Origin: Algihabitans sp965233705
GTDB taxonomy: Bacteria > Pseudomonadota > Alphaproteobacteria > Kiloniellales > DSM-21159
Direction: 5' to 3'
Length of the DNA: 64,000 bases
Assembly: GCA_965233705.1 (NCBI GenBank)
Contig: CBDDTF010000002.1
Coordinates: 1-64,000 of the forward strand
Below the pieces are notes generated by a model, which did no database searches, had not been told where the DNA came from, and saw only the letters and a program-made list of their open reading frames with translations. Position numbers and translations under genes: made by a program. The number at the start of each line of letters is the position of its first letter. Positions within the stretch are counted from its first letter, which is position 1. Shown here in pieces: positions 38,111 to 48,804 of this stretch.

Positions 38111-38490
38111 CGCCGGACACGCGGGCCGATCGGCCGCGATCCCGGCCGGCCAATCTGAAACGGCGCGGCGCGGCAGCCTGATCGCCGCCGGGGTCGCCAT
38201 TCTCCGTCCGCAGGGAGACCGGCGCGCGGGCTTACCGCCGCGCCGGCGCGGCGGTGGCGGTGGCGAGCCGGCCCCTGTCCCCGACCATGCCGGCGGGGAT
38301 CGCGCCCCTCTGGCCGGCACGGCGGGTCGTTTGGGATACATCCCGGGCGGACCCGGCTTTGCCGGGCGGCGGGCAAGTGCTAGCTTGCGCGCGATGGCCC
38401 GCGGGGGCATCTACGGGGGCATCCAGCGCCTGCGCGGGGCAGGCGCGCGCCGCCGGGGCTTTTCCCGCCCCGCGTCGCCATCGCGCCCGG
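38111..38490. other. Gap before msbA
   Basis: No well-supported gene lies here. The sequence TTTGCC-N17-TAGCTT (about 38360-38390) followed by an ATG at 38394 looks like a promoter with an almost leaderless short frame of 40 codons. That frame ends at 38516, inside the msbA N-terminus and 4 bases before a TTG. It could be a leader peptide but has no other support. Confidence 0.35.
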
Positions 38491-40409
<1,919 letters not shown>

Positions 40410-40413
<4 letters not shown>

Positions 40414-41204
40414 GCTGGCTGAAGCGGCTGGGCAAGTCGCAGGCGGTGCGCCGGCTGGCCGCCGCCGCCGCCGCCGGCTATCTGCGGCTGGTCCACCGCA
40501 CCACCCGCTGGCGCCAGGAGATGCCGGAGGAAACGCGCGCCCTGCTGGACTCGGGCGCGCCCTTCATCGCCGCCTTCTGGCACGGCCGCATGGTGATGAT
40601 GCGCGCCGCCTGGCCGCGCCGGCCGCGCGAGCTGCACATGCTGATCTCCGAGCATGCCGACGGGCAGCTCATCGCCGCCGGCATGGCGCGCCTGGGCTTC
40701 GCCACCATCGCCGGCTCCAGCCGCCGGGGCGGCGCCGCCGCGCTGCGCGAGATGGCGCGGCGGCTGCGCGGCGGCGATGCGGTCGGCATCACGCCGGACG
40801 GCCCCAAGGGCCCGCGCATGCGCGCCAAGGCCGGCGCGGTGGCGGCGGCGCGGGCCGGCGGCGTGCCGATCGTGCCGATCAGCGGCGCGGCCAGCCGCCG
40901 GCGGCTGCTCGGCACCTGGGACCGCTTCTGCCTGGTGCTGCCCTTCGGGCGCGGCCTGCTGCTCTGGGGCGCGCCGATCGCGGCCGAGGCCGCCGGGGAC
41001 AAGGCTGGCGGGGACAAAACTGGCGGCGACGAGGCGGTGCGCCTGACCCTGGAGCGCGAGCTGAACCGCCTGACGGCCGAGGCCGACCGCCGCTTCGGCT
41101 GGCCGGCAGTGGAGCCGGCGCCGGTGCAGCCGGCCCCGCACGAGCTGAAGCGCGCCGCGCGCGGCGCCACGGCCGGGCCGGCAGACGCCCGCAATTCGGC
41201 CTGA
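40410..41204 (+). CDS. DUF374 lysophospholipid acyltransferase-like protein
   Basis: DUF374 protein (264 aa) of the lysophospholipid acyltransferase superfamily. It has FIAAFWHGRMVMM (with the catalytic His of an HxxxxD-type site), the SEHADGQLIA block and ITPDGPKGPR, the signature of the family. The function in the cell is unproven; it is typically located beside lipid A genes. A GGDKxGGDE repeat (about 41000-41035) interrupts the region after LLLWGAPI. Translation is coupled to msbA and the stop lies 7 bp before lpxK. Confidence 0.88.
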
Positions 41205-41211
41205 GCCGGCG

Positions 41212-42198
41212 ATGCGCGCGCCGAGCTTCTGGGAGGGACCGAGCCTCCTATCCGACCTGCTGCGGCCGCTGGGCGGCCTCTACGCCGCGGCCGGCTGGCT
41301 GCGCCAGCGCGCCGGCCGGCCGCGGCGGGCCGGCGCGCCGGTGATCTGCGTCGGCAACCTGGTCGCCGGCGGCGCCGGCAAGACGCCCACGGTGCTGGCG
41401 CTGCTGGCCCGGCTGCAGGCCCAGGGCCGTCGCCCGGCGGCGCTGCTGCGCGGCTACGGCGGCCGGCAGGCGGGGCCGCTGGCGGTCGATCCGGAGCGGC
41501 ACGACGCGGCCGAGGTGGGCGACGAGGCGCTGCTGCTGGCCGCCCGGGCGCCGACCTGGGTGGCGCGCGACCGCCTGGCCGGGGCGCGGGCCGCCGCGGC
41601 GGCCGGCGCCGAACTGCTGGTGACGGACGACGGCTTCCAGAACCCGCGCCTGGCCAAGGACCTGAGCCTGCTGGTGATCGACGGCGCGAGCGGCCTCGGC
41701 AACGGCCGCGTGATCCCGGCCGGACCGCTGCGCGAGCCGCTCGCCCGCGGCCTCGCCCGCGCCGACGCGCTGGTGATCGTCGGCCCCGACCGCCACGGCC
41801 TGGCCCGGCGCGCCGGCGGCAAGCCGGTGCTGGGCGCCGCGCTGCGCCCGCGCGGCCCGGCCGCGCTGCGCGGCCGCCGGCTGCTCGCCTTCGCCGGCAT
41901 CGGCCGGCCGGCCAAGTTCTTCGCCACGCTGGAAGACCTGGGCGCCGAGCTGGTGGCCACCGCCGGCTTCGCCGACCACCACCCCTACACGGCGGCCGAG
42001 CTCGACCGCCTGGCGGCGCAGGCCGCCGCCGCCGGCGCGACGCTGATCACCACCGAAAAGGATGCGCTGCGGCTGCCCGCCGCCCACCGCGCGGCGGTGG
42101 AGACCCTGGCGGTCGAGCTGGTCTTCGCCCAGCCCGCCGCGCTCGACCGGCTGCTGGCCGCCCTCTTCGCCGCGCCGGCGGAGGCCGCCCATGGCTAA
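41212..42198 (+). CDS. lpxK: Tetraacyldisaccharide 4'-kinase
   Basis: LpxK (328 aa), an inner-membrane-associated kinase that adds the 4'-phosphate of lipid A. The N-terminal PSFWEG and single amphipathic segment precede the Walker A NLVAGGAGKTPTVLAL. VTDDGFQNPRL (Walker B-like) and ITTEKDALRLP near the end are diagnostic. Its last eight bases overlap the start of the acyltransferase gene. It is the clearest marker that this cluster makes lipid A. Confidence 0.96.
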   Translation: MRAPSFWEGPSLLSDLLRPLGGLYAAAGWLRQRAGRPRRAGAPVICVGNLVAGGAGKTPTVLALLARLQAQGRRPAALLRGYGGRQAGPLAVDPERHDAAEVGDEALLLAARAPTWVARDRLAGARAAAAAGAELLVTDDGFQNPRLAKDLSLLVIDGASGLGNGRVIPAGPLREPLARGLARADALVIVGPDRHGLARRAGGKPVLGAALRPRGPAALRGRRLLAFAGIGRPAKFFATLEDLGAELVATAGFADHHPYTAAELDRLAAQAAAAGATLITTEKDALRLPAAHRAAVETLAVELVFAQPAALDRLLAALFAAPAEAAHG

Positions 42199-43102
42199 GC
42201 CCGCCGGGCTCGGCAAGCGGCTGCGCTGGCGGCTCGAGGCGGTCGGCCTGGGCGCCGTCATGGCCCTCTTCGCCGCGCTGCCGCTGGACCGCGCGTCGGC
42301 CGCCGGCGGCTGGCTGCTGCGCCGGCTGGGGCCGCTGCTGCCGGCGCAGCGGACCGCGCGCGCCAACCTGGGCCTGGCGCTGCCCGAGCTGGACCGGCCG
42401 GCGCAGGACCGTCTGCTCGCGGCCATGTGGGAGAACCTGGGCCGCACGGCGGCGGAGTACCCGCATCTCGGCGACCTTCTGCGCGAGGCCGGGGCGCGCC
42501 TGGAGCTGGACCTGCACCCGGACTTCACGGCGCTGTGCGCGCGCGGCGGCTCGGCCATCCTGGCCTCGGCCCACTTCGCCAACTGGGAGGTGATGCCGCT
42601 GGCCGCCAGCGCCCTGGCCGGCCTCGACACCGTGGCCGTGGTGCGCCAGCCCAACAATCCGCTGGTGCGCGACCGCCTTGAGGGCTGGCGCGCGGTGATG
42701 GGCGGCCGGCGCGTCGCCAAGGGCCGCGAGGGCACGCGCGAGACCCTGGGCGCCCTGCAGGCGGGCAAGACCCTGGGCCTGCTGGCCGACCAGAAGCTGA
42801 ACGAGGGGATCGAGGCGCGCTTTTTCGGCCTGCCGGCCATGACGCCGGCGGCGCCGGCCCAGCTCGCGCTGCGCTTCGGCGTGCCGCTCTTTCCCTGCCG
42901 CATCGAGCGGCTGGGCGGCGCCCGCTTCCGCTTGACCGTGGCGGCGCCGCTGGCGGTGCCCGAGACGCCAGAGCGCGCGGCGGCCATTGCCGAGATGACG
43001 CAAGCCCTCAACGACCGACTCGAGGCCTGGATCCGGCACAAGCCGGAAGACTGGCTCTGGCTGCACCGCCGCTGGCCGCGCCAGCTCTACCGGCGCGACT
43101 GA
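42191..43102 (+). CDS. Lipid A late acyltransferase (LpxL/HtrB family)
   Basis: Kdo-dependent or similar lipid A acyltransferase (303 aa). An N-terminal membrane helix is followed by ILASAHFANWEVMPLA, in which His and Glu of the H-x4-E/D catalytic motif are both present, and by the LLADQKLNEGIEARFFG block and KPEDWLWLHRRW near the end. These are the LpxL/LpxM signatures. The start is the ATG at 42191 inside the end of lpxK. This completes a tight run msbA-DUF374-lpxK-lpxL. Confidence 0.92.
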   Translation: MAKPAGLGKRLRWRLEAVGLGAVMALFAALPLDRASAAGGWLLRRLGPLLPAQRTARANLGLALPELDRPAQDRLLAAMWENLGRTAAEYPHLGDLLREAGARLELDLHPDFTALCARGGSAILASAHFANWEVMPLAASALAGLDTVAVVRQPNNPLVRDRLEGWRAVMGGRRVAKGREGTRETLGALQAGKTLGLLADQKLNEGIEARFFGLPAMTPAAPAQLALRFGVPLFPCRIERLGGARFRLTVAAPLAVPETPERAAAIAEMTQALNDRLEAWIRHKPEDWLWLHRRWPRQLYRRD

Positions 43103-43130
43103 CCGGCCGAACCGAGAGGCCGAACCGCCG

Positions 43131-43190
43131 CGCGCGACCCGCCCGCTGGCCGGACCGCGTCTGCGGTCCGGCCGGGTCGGGGGCCGCGCG
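43131..43190. terminator. Bidirectional hairpin between lpxL-like and asd
   Basis: A perfect 11-bp stem GGCCGGACCGC (43148-43158) with a GTCT loop and its complement (43163-43173) is flanked by further pairing (CGCGCGACCC with GGGTCG and GGGGCCGCGCGC). There is no T run, but the site is between two convergent genes and probably terminates both. Confidence 0.55.
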
Positions 43191-43201
43191 CGAGCCGCGA
43201 A

Positions 43202-44221
43202 TCAGGCGCGGAGGTAGTCGCTCGCCAGCTTCTCGGCGATCTGCACGGCGTTGAGCGCCGCGCCCTTGCGCAGGTTGTCGGAGACCACCCAGAAGGCCAG
43301 GCCGTTGTCGACCGTCGGGTCGGCGCGCAGGCGGCTGACGTAGACCATGTCCTCGCCGGCCGCCTCGACCGGGGTGACGTAGCCCTCGTCGGCGCGGTGA
43401 TCGACCACGCTGATGCCCTCGGCGGCCTGCAGGGCGGCGCGCGCCTCGGCCTCCTCGACCGGCGACTCGAACTCGACGTTCACCGACTCGCCGTGGCTGA
43501 TGAACACCGGCACCCGCACGCAGGTCGCGCTGACCTTGATCGCGGGGTCGAGGATCTTCTTGGTCTCCACCACCATCTTCCACTCCTCCTTGGTGGAGCC
43601 GTCGTCCATGAAGACGTCGATGTGGGGGATGACGTTGAAGGCGATCTGCTTGGTGAACTTCTCCTTGACGATCGGATCGTTCACGTAGATCGCGCGGGTC
43701 TGGTTGAATAGCTCGTCCATCGCCTCCTTGCCGCTGCCGGAGACCGACTGGTAGGTCGAGACCACGACCCGCTTGATGCGCGCCAGCTCGTGCAGCGGCT
43801 TGAGCGCGACCACCATCTGGATCGTCGAGCAGTTCGGGTTGGCGATGATGTGTTTCTTGCCATAATCGGCCAGCGCCTGGGGATTGACCTCGGGCACCAC
43901 CAGCGGCACGTCGGGGTCCATCCGGAACTGGCTGGTGTTGTCGATCACCACGGTGCCGGCGCGCGCCGCCTTGGGCGCGTACTCGGCCGAGATCTTGGCA
44001 CCGGGCGAGAAGAGCGCGATGTCGGTGCCGTTGAAGTCGTATTTCGCCAGATCCTGCACGTCGAGGACCTGGTCCTCGCCATAGGTGACCTGCTGCCCCG
44101 CCGAGCGTTCGCTGGCCAGCGGCACGACCTGGTCGGCGGGGAACTCCCGCTCCGCCAGCGTCTTGAGGATCTCGCGTCCGACGGCGCCCGTCGCGCCGAC
44201 CACGGCGACCTTGTAGCCCAT
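43202..44221 (-). CDS. asd: Aspartate-semialdehyde dehydrogenase
   Basis: NADP-dependent enzyme of lysine/threonine/methionine and DAP synthesis (339 aa). The Rossmann GATGAVGREIL at the start, the catalytic cysteine in NPNCSTIQM, and the FISHGESVNVEF region with the catalytic histidine are intact. The start MGYKVAVVGATG was chosen over an ATG five codons earlier because alphaproteobacterial proteins usually begin there. It is separated from lpxL by the strong hairpin. Confidence 0.95.
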   Translation of the reverse strand: MGYKVAVVGATGAVGREILKTLAEREFPADQVVPLASERSAGQQVTYGEDQVLDVQDLAKYDFNGTDIALFSPGAKISAEYAPKAARAGTVVIDNTSQFRMDPDVPLVVPEVNPQALADYGKKHIIANPNCSTIQMVVALKPLHELARIKRVVVSTYQSVSGSGKEAMDELFNQTRAIYVNDPIVKEKFTKQIAFNVIPHIDVFMDDGSTKEEWKMVVETKKILDPAIKVSATCVRVPVFISHGESVNVEFESPVEEAEARAALQAAEGISVVDHRADEGYVTPVEAAGEDMVYVSRLRADPTVDNGLAFWVVSDNLRKGAALNAVQIAEKLASDYLRA

Positions 44222-44297
44222 GGAAAAGTTCCGCATTCTCGTTCGGTGGATGGCGCGCAGCCTAACGGCACGCCGGGGATTTTCAAGCTAGGAACGG

Positions 44298-44675
44298 ATG
44301 GGCCCAAGGAGAAGCGGTGACGGCGACGCAGCGCCCGGCGGCGCGGATCAGCCGCGCGGGGAGAGCTACGCCGCCTTCTGGCCGGTCTACCTCGGCGCGC
44401 ACCGCCGCCCCGGCACCCGCGCGCTGCACTTCCTCGGCACCGCCCTGGGCCTGGCGCTGCTGGCCGCCGCCCCGCTCACCGGGACCTGGTGGCTGCTGGC
44501 GGCCGTCCTGCCGGTCGGCTACGGCCTGGCCTGGCTCGGCCACGCGGCGATCGAGCGCAACCGCCCCGCCACCTTCGGCCATCCGCTTTGGTCGCTGCTC
44601 AGCGATCTGCGCATGTTCGCGCTCTGGCTGCGCGGCCGCCTGGCGACCGAGCTGCGCCGCCACGGCCTGGGCTGA
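44298..44675 (+). CDS. DUF962/Mpo1-like membrane protein
   Basis: Small membrane protein (125 aa) of the DUF962 (Mpo1-like) family. It has FWPVYLGAHRRPGTRALHF, two central helices, WLGHAAIERNRPATFGHPLWSL and a RMFALWLRGRL end. In yeast Mpo1 is a dioxygenase of fatty acid alpha-oxidation, and its conserved histidines are represented here (HRRP, HFLG, LGHA, GHPLW). The bacterial substrate is not known. AGGA 8 bp before the ATG supports the start. It is divergent from asd. Confidence 0.85.
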   Translation: MGPRRSGDGDAAPGGADQPRGESYAAFWPVYLGAHRRPGTRALHFLGTALGLALLAAAPLTGTWWLLAAVLPVGYGLAWLGHAAIERNRPATFGHPLWSLLSDLRMFALWLRGRLATELRRHGLG

Positions 44676-44715
44676 CGCGGCGGGGGCGCCCCCGTTCGAC
44701 CGCGGCCGCGCCGGC

Positions 44716-45750
44716 TCACACGCGCGGGGCGAGCGGCAGGTTGGCCAGCAGGTTCTGCGGCTTGAGCTTGAGGTTGCTGGCCTCGTCCATCGCCAGGGCC
44801 AGGTAGACCGGCCGGCCGGCGATATCGGGCCGCATGGCCGCGGCGTCGCGGAACTCCAGGCGGAACAGCGACAGCAGCCGGGCCAGCCGCGCCTCGCCCA
44901 CCTCGACCCCGTTGTAGAGGTCGTTGAGCACGCGGGTGCCCTCGGCGTCGAGGCCGATGTGCCAGACCCAGCGCTCGTCGCTGATCTGCTGCACCGGCTG
45001 GATCGAGACCTCCACCTCCAGGAAGTGGCCCACCCAGGCCTCCAGCACGCGGCAGAGCGCGTCCAGCCCGTCGCCGGCGAAGTTAAGGTTGAGCACCGTG
45101 TCGTAGCGGGTGTCGCGGGTCCAGTAGAGCGCCGCGTTCTCCGCGCTCAACACCTCAAGCTCGATGGTGCGCAAGGGGGTCTGGGCCTCGGCCAGCAGCT
45201 TGCCGAGCGAGCCGAAGCCGCCGCTGCTGGCGTACATCTCCACCGTCTCGGCATCGGCGGCCATGACATGGCCCTCGTTGATCGTCACCTTCTGCGCGCG
45301 AAACAGCAGCTCGCCGGCGCGCGCGCGCAGCGGGTCCTCCACCCCGTCGAGGATGTGGCGGACCACCACCTGGGCGAGCTGGTCGTAGAACAGCGGCGGC
45401 ACCGGCGGCGCGCCGCGCGCCGGATCGGGCGGATCGGAGAGCAGGCCCAGATAGGCGGCCTCCACCGTGCCGGCGGCGCAGAGGCGGTCGCGGAACGCCA
45501 GCACGATGCGGTAGGTCTCGATCGCCTCCGCGTCGGCGATGGCGGCCAGCCGCGCCTCGGACACCGCCTCGCGCGGGTTGGCCAGCAGGCTGGCGTGAAG
45601 CGCGCGCTCGGCGGCGTTGGATTCCGCCACCGGGCTGACCTCGGGGCGCTTCAGGTAGGCGCGCAGGAAGTCGTCGGTCACCCGCAGGTGCCCGGCGGCG
45701 TCCCGTTCCAACAGGTGATAGCCGCTGTCGCGCCAGAAATCCTGGGTCAT
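44716..45750 (-). CDS. DUF6352 family protein
   Basis: Cytoplasmic protein (344 aa) of a family of unknown function found in alpha- and betaproteobacteria. It begins FWRDSGYHLLERDAAGHLRV followed by DDFLRAYLKRPE, and has later blocks FRAQKVTINEGHVMAADAE and SLFRLEFRDAAAMRP. No catalytic motif or membrane segment is evident. It is convergent with the DUF962 gene and has its own promoter region of about 250 bp shared with the NDUFA12 gene. Confidence 0.8.
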   Translation of the reverse strand: MTQDFWRDSGYHLLERDAAGHLRVTDDFLRAYLKRPEVSPVAESNAAERALHASLLANPREAVSEARLAAIADAEAIETYRIVLAFRDRLCAAGTVEAAYLGLLSDPPDPARGAPPVPPLFYDQLAQVVVRHILDGVEDPLRARAGELLFRAQKVTINEGHVMAADAETVEMYASSGGFGSLGKLLAEAQTPLRTIELEVLSAENAALYWTRDTRYDTVLNLNFAGDGLDALCRVLEAWVGHFLEVEVSIQPVQQISDERWVWHIGLDAEGTRVLNDLYNGVEVGEARLARLLSLFRLEFRDAAAMRPDIAGRPVYLALAMDEASNLKLKPQNLLANLPLAPRV

Positions 45751-45997
45751 GCCGCCTCGATCGTCGTGCCTGTGCCGTCGCGAGCGGCCCGACTCCGGGC
45801 CGCTGCGCGCTCGCGTGCCGCCGAGCGCCTATATCGCCGCCCACCGCCCGGCTGTCCAGGGTCGCGGCACCCGGGGCCGTCCGGGCCGGCAGGGGGGTGC
45901 GGGGTGTGCGGGGTGTGCGGGGCGGCGCGTATGGCTGGACGCTCGGCGGCGGAGGTGCGATAGTCGCGCCGCCTTCAGGCCACCTTCGAACAGAGTC

Positions 45998-46372
45998 ATG
46001 ACGTCACTCGGAACCAAGATCTTCACTTGGCTGCACGGCGAGCTGGTGGGCACCGACAGCCAGGGCAACACCTACTATCGCGACAAGCGCGGCGCGCTGG
46101 CGCGCAAGGACTCGCTGCGGCGCGAACGGCGCTGGGTGGTCTATGCCGGCGACGTCGAGGCGTCGCGCGTGCCGCCGGAATGGCACGCCTGGCTGCACCA
46201 CACCACCAGCGAGGCCCCGCCCGAGGGCGGCCCGCCGCGCCGACCGTGGATGAAGGAGCACCAGCCCAACCTCACGGGGACCGAGCTGGCCTACCGCCCG
46301 CCGGGCCACACCCTGGAGGGCGGCCGCCGCGCCAAGGCCACCGGCGATTACGAGGCCTGGACGCCGGAGTGA
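45998..46372 (+). CDS. Complex I accessory subunit NDUFA12 (B17.2) homologue
   Basis: Supernumerary subunit of NADH:ubiquinone oxidoreductase (124 aa), shared by alphaproteobacteria and mitochondria. It shows FTWLHGELVGTDSQGNTYY, RDKRG, RWVVYAG and VPPEWHAWLHH, all characteristic of the family. The start is the ATG at 45998; a longer frame is Arg-rich and not conserved. It is not among nuo genes, which is usual. mlaD follows about 100 bp downstream. Confidence 0.94.
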   Translation: MTSLGTKIFTWLHGELVGTDSQGNTYYRDKRGALARKDSLRRERRWVVYAGDVEASRVPPEWHAWLHHTTSEAPPEGGPPRRPWMKEHQPNLTGTELAYRPPGHTLEGGRRAKATGDYEAWTPE

Positions 46373-46473
46373 GACCGGACGGCCGGCGTAGGCAGCCGCG
46401 ACGCGGCGCGTGGGGGGCGCGCGCCGGCGGTTTCGCCGCAAAGCACTGCTGAGGGGGAGCGGGTTTCGCAGCC

Positions 46474-46968
46474 ATGAACCGCAATATCATCGAGACCGTC
46501 ATGGGCGGCGTCGTGCTGGTCGTCGCCGCCGCCTTCGTCGTCTTCGCCTTCTCGGCCAGCGGCGTGCAGACGGTCAGCGGCTACGCCGTGCGGGCGGTGT
46601 TCGACGACGCCACCGGCATCTCCACCGGTTCCGACGTGCGCATGAGCGGCGTCAAGGTGGGCACCGTCACCGACCAGGCGCTGGACCCCAAGACCTTCTT
46701 CGCCGAGGTCACCATCTCGATCGACGAGCGCATCCAGCTGCCCGAGGACACCTCGGCGCGGATCGTGCCCGAGGGCCTGCTGGGCGGGAACTACGTCGAG
46801 CTGCAGCCGGGCGGGTCGCTGGAGAACATCGAGCCGGGCGGCTCCATCCAGTACACCCAGGGCGCGATCAACGTGATCGACCTGCTGGGCCGCTTCATCT
46901 TCGGCGGCGCCGACGGCGGCGAATCGGGCGGCGGCGCCGGCAGCGGCGGCGGCCTCGGCCCGACCTGA
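46474..46968 (+). CDS. mlaD: MlaD-like lipid transport protein
   Basis: MCE-domain protein (164 aa), the periplasmic hexameric part of the MlaFEDB phospholipid transporter. An N-terminal helix (about 8-27) is followed by one MCE domain (about 36-115: YAVRAVFDDATGISTGSDVR, EGLLGGNYVELQPG). The C-terminus is a Gly/Ser-rich tail. Alphaproteobacterial cells often carry it here, apart from mlaFE. GAGGGGGAG lies about 17 bp upstream of the ATG. Confidence 0.92.
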   Translation: MNRNIIETVMGGVVLVVAAAFVVFAFSASGVQTVSGYAVRAVFDDATGISTGSDVRMSGVKVGTVTDQALDPKTFFAEVTISIDERIQLPEDTSARIVPEGLLGGNYVELQPGGSLENIEPGGSIQYTQGAINVIDLLGRFIFGGADGGESGGGAGSGGGLGPT

Positions 46969-46992
46969 GCCGCCACCGCCCCGCCGCCGACT

Positions 46993-47020
46993 CGCCGGCC
47001 CGGCCGCAACGGGGCCGGCG
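46993..47020. terminator. Hairpin between mlaD and mscS genes
   Basis: A 9-bp stem CGCCGGCCC/GGGCCGGCG with a 10-nt loop lies 24 bp after the mlaD stop and 7 bp before the convergent MscS stop. No T run is present. Confidence 0.4.
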
Positions 47021-47026
47021 GCGGCC

Positions 47027-47863
47027 TCAGGCGCTCGTGCCGAGCGCGCTCCCGACCACATGCACCGTGCGCTGCGGATAGGGGATCGCGACGCCCTCGC
47101 GGTCCAGCCGGGTCTTCAGCGCCTCGGTGAGGTCGAATTTCAGCGGCCAGTAGTCGCCGGCCGCGCACCAGACCCGCACGACCAGATCGACCGAGGACTC
47201 GCCCAGCCCCAGGACGGCCACCATCGGCGCCGGCTCGCCGTGGGCACGGGCGTCCTTGCCGATCTCCTCGAGGATCGCGGCCTTGGCGTCGGCGATGTTG
47301 GCCTCGTAGGCGATGCCCAGGGTGAGGTCGAGCCGGCGCGTCGCGTGGAAGGAGTAGTTGCGGATCGAGGTCCCCCAGAGCTGGCCGTTGGGCACCACGA
47401 TCTGCACGTTGTCGGCCGTCGCCAGCTCGGTGATGAACAGGGTGATGCTCTTGACCGTGCCGGACAGCCCGCCGGCCTCGATGAAGTCGCCGACCTTGAA
47501 GGGGCGGAACAGCAGCAGCATCACGCCCGCCGCCAGGTTGCTCAAGGTGCCCTGCAGCGCCAGGCCGATGGCCAGGCCGGCGGCACCGAAGACGGCGATC
47601 AGGCTGGCGGTCTGCACGCCGAACTGGGCGAGCACCGCCAGCACCGTGAAGACGATGATGAAGTACTTCACGAAGCTGGCGAAGAAGCCGCGCAGCGTCT
47701 CGTCGACCCGCCGGCTGCGCGCCAGCGCGCCCTCGACGGCGCGCGCGGCCCAGCTCGAAAGGACCAGGCCGACCAGCAGGATGACGATCGCCCCGACCAC
47801 GTTCAGGCCGTAGGTCGTGGCGTAGAAAACCAGACTGTCCAGGATCTGGTTCAGACTGTCCAT
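47027..47863 (-). CDS. Small-conductance mechanosensitive channel (MscS family)
   Basis: MscS-type channel (278 aa), opening under membrane tension to release solutes after osmotic downshock. Three N-terminal helices (about 22-42, 65-85, 90-125) include the pore helix GAAGLAIGLALQGTLSNLAAG. The beta domain starts FRPFKVGDFIEAGGLSGTV and holds VVPNGQLWG. The length is near that of E. coli MscS (286 aa). It is monocistronic. Confidence 0.95.
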   Translation of the reverse strand: MDSLNQILDSLVFYATTYGLNVVGAIVILLVGLVLSSWAARAVEGALARSRRVDETLRGFFASFVKYFIIVFTVLAVLAQFGVQTASLIAVFGAAGLAIGLALQGTLSNLAAGVMLLLFRPFKVGDFIEAGGLSGTVKSITLFITELATADNVQIVVPNGQLWGTSIRNYSFHATRRLDLTLGIAYEANIADAKAAILEEIGKDARAHGEPAPMVAVLGLGESSVDLVVRVWCAAGDYWPLKFDLTEALKTRLDREGVAIPYPQRTVHVVGSALGTSA

Positions 47864-48015
47864 GAGAGCCCCCCAAGAAAACGAGAAACAGGCCGGCGCG
47901 CGCCCTGCCGACCGGCGCGCCGCGGCGGCCGCAAGATAGCACTGTCGCGACCGACGGCCAGCGGCGCAGTGCCCTGCCTTGCGATTGTCACGCTGGGCAG
48001 CTAAGTCCTGCAGCC

Positions 48016-48258
48016 ATGAGCGACGCCAAGCCCCAGCGCCCCGACTTCGCCCCGCCGACCTGGCAGGATGCCGAGGGCAAGCCCCTGGCCTGCAAGGAGA
48101 AGATCAAGGTTCTCAACGAGAACCTGGAGGAAATCCGCCAGATGGCCCAGGACGCGCTGGAGGACGGCCTGCTGATGGGCGCCGACGAGGCGCAGCTTCG
48201 CGAGACCTTCCGGCGCCTCGTGGAGTCGCTCGACAATCCTTACGGAGACCGCAGGTGA
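48016..48258 (+). CDS. Small conserved hypothetical upstream of DUF2155 gene
   Basis: Protein of 80 aa, hydrophilic, mostly helical, with PPTWQDAEGKPLACKEKIKV and a NENLEEIRQMAQDALEDG stretch. No signal peptide. Its four-base overlap with the next gene (GTGA at 48255-48258) implies translational coupling. It is not recognised beyond this; related short proteins occur at the same place in other Rhodospirillales as far as I recall. Confidence 0.8.
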   Translation: MSDAKPQRPDFAPPTWQDAEGKPLACKEKIKVLNENLEEIRQMAQDALEDGLLMGADEAQLRETFRRLVESLDNPYGDRR

Positions 48259-48788
48259 CCGCCCGGCCTGTCCCGCAACGGCCCGTCCCGCAACGGCCCG
48301 TCCCGCATCGGCCCGTCCCGCATCGGCGCGTCCTTCTTGCGCCGGCCCTCGCCGCGCTGCTGGCGGGCACCGCCGCGCCGGCCCAGGCGCAGCCGAGCGG
48401 CGCGGCAGACTGGCCGCCGCCGGCCTACCCCGTCGCCGTGCTGCAGGGGCTGGACAAGGTGACCGCGCGCATCTCCACCTTCGAGGCGCGGGTCGATGCC
48501 CCGGTCGAGTTCGGCGGGCTGGAGATCGTCGTGCGCGCCTGCCACAAGACGCCGCCGACCGAGGCGCCGGAAGCCATCGCCTTTCTGGAGATCGCGGAGA
48601 TCGAGCGGGACCGGCCGCGCCAGCAGCTCTATTCCGGCTGGATGTACGCCTCCTCCCCGGCGGTGGCGGCACTCGAGCACCCGGTCTACGACGTCTGGGT
48701 CAAGGACTGCGCCGAGCAGCTCTCGCAAGCGCCGGAGGGGGACGCGCCAGCGGCCGGGGCCGAGGCGGACGCGGCGCCGCGGCAATAG
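48255..48788 (+). CDS. DUF2155 exported protein
   Basis: Periplasmic protein (177 aa) of the DUF2155 family, usually beside complex I accessory and acc genes in alphaproteobacteria. The domain is LDKVTARISTFEARVDAPVE ... LEIVVRACHKTPPTEAPE ... SGWMYASSPAVAALEHPVYDVWVKDC. Two conserved cysteines (in RACHK and VKDCAE) could form a disulphide. The N-terminus before the signal peptide is a 15-bp in-frame repeat coding RPVP(Q/H) four times (48262-48325). Start GTG at 48255, overlapping the preceding stop. Confidence 0.87.
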   Translation: MTARPVPQRPVPQRPVPHRPVPHRRVLLAPALAALLAGTAAPAQAQPSGAADWPPPAYPVAVLQGLDKVTARISTFEARVDAPVEFGGLEIVVRACHKTPPTEAPEAIAFLEIAEIERDRPRQQLYSGWMYASSPAVAALEHPVYDVWVKDCAEQLSQAPEGDAPAAGAEADAAPRQ

Positions 48789-48804
48789 GCGCGCGAAGCG
48801 CCCG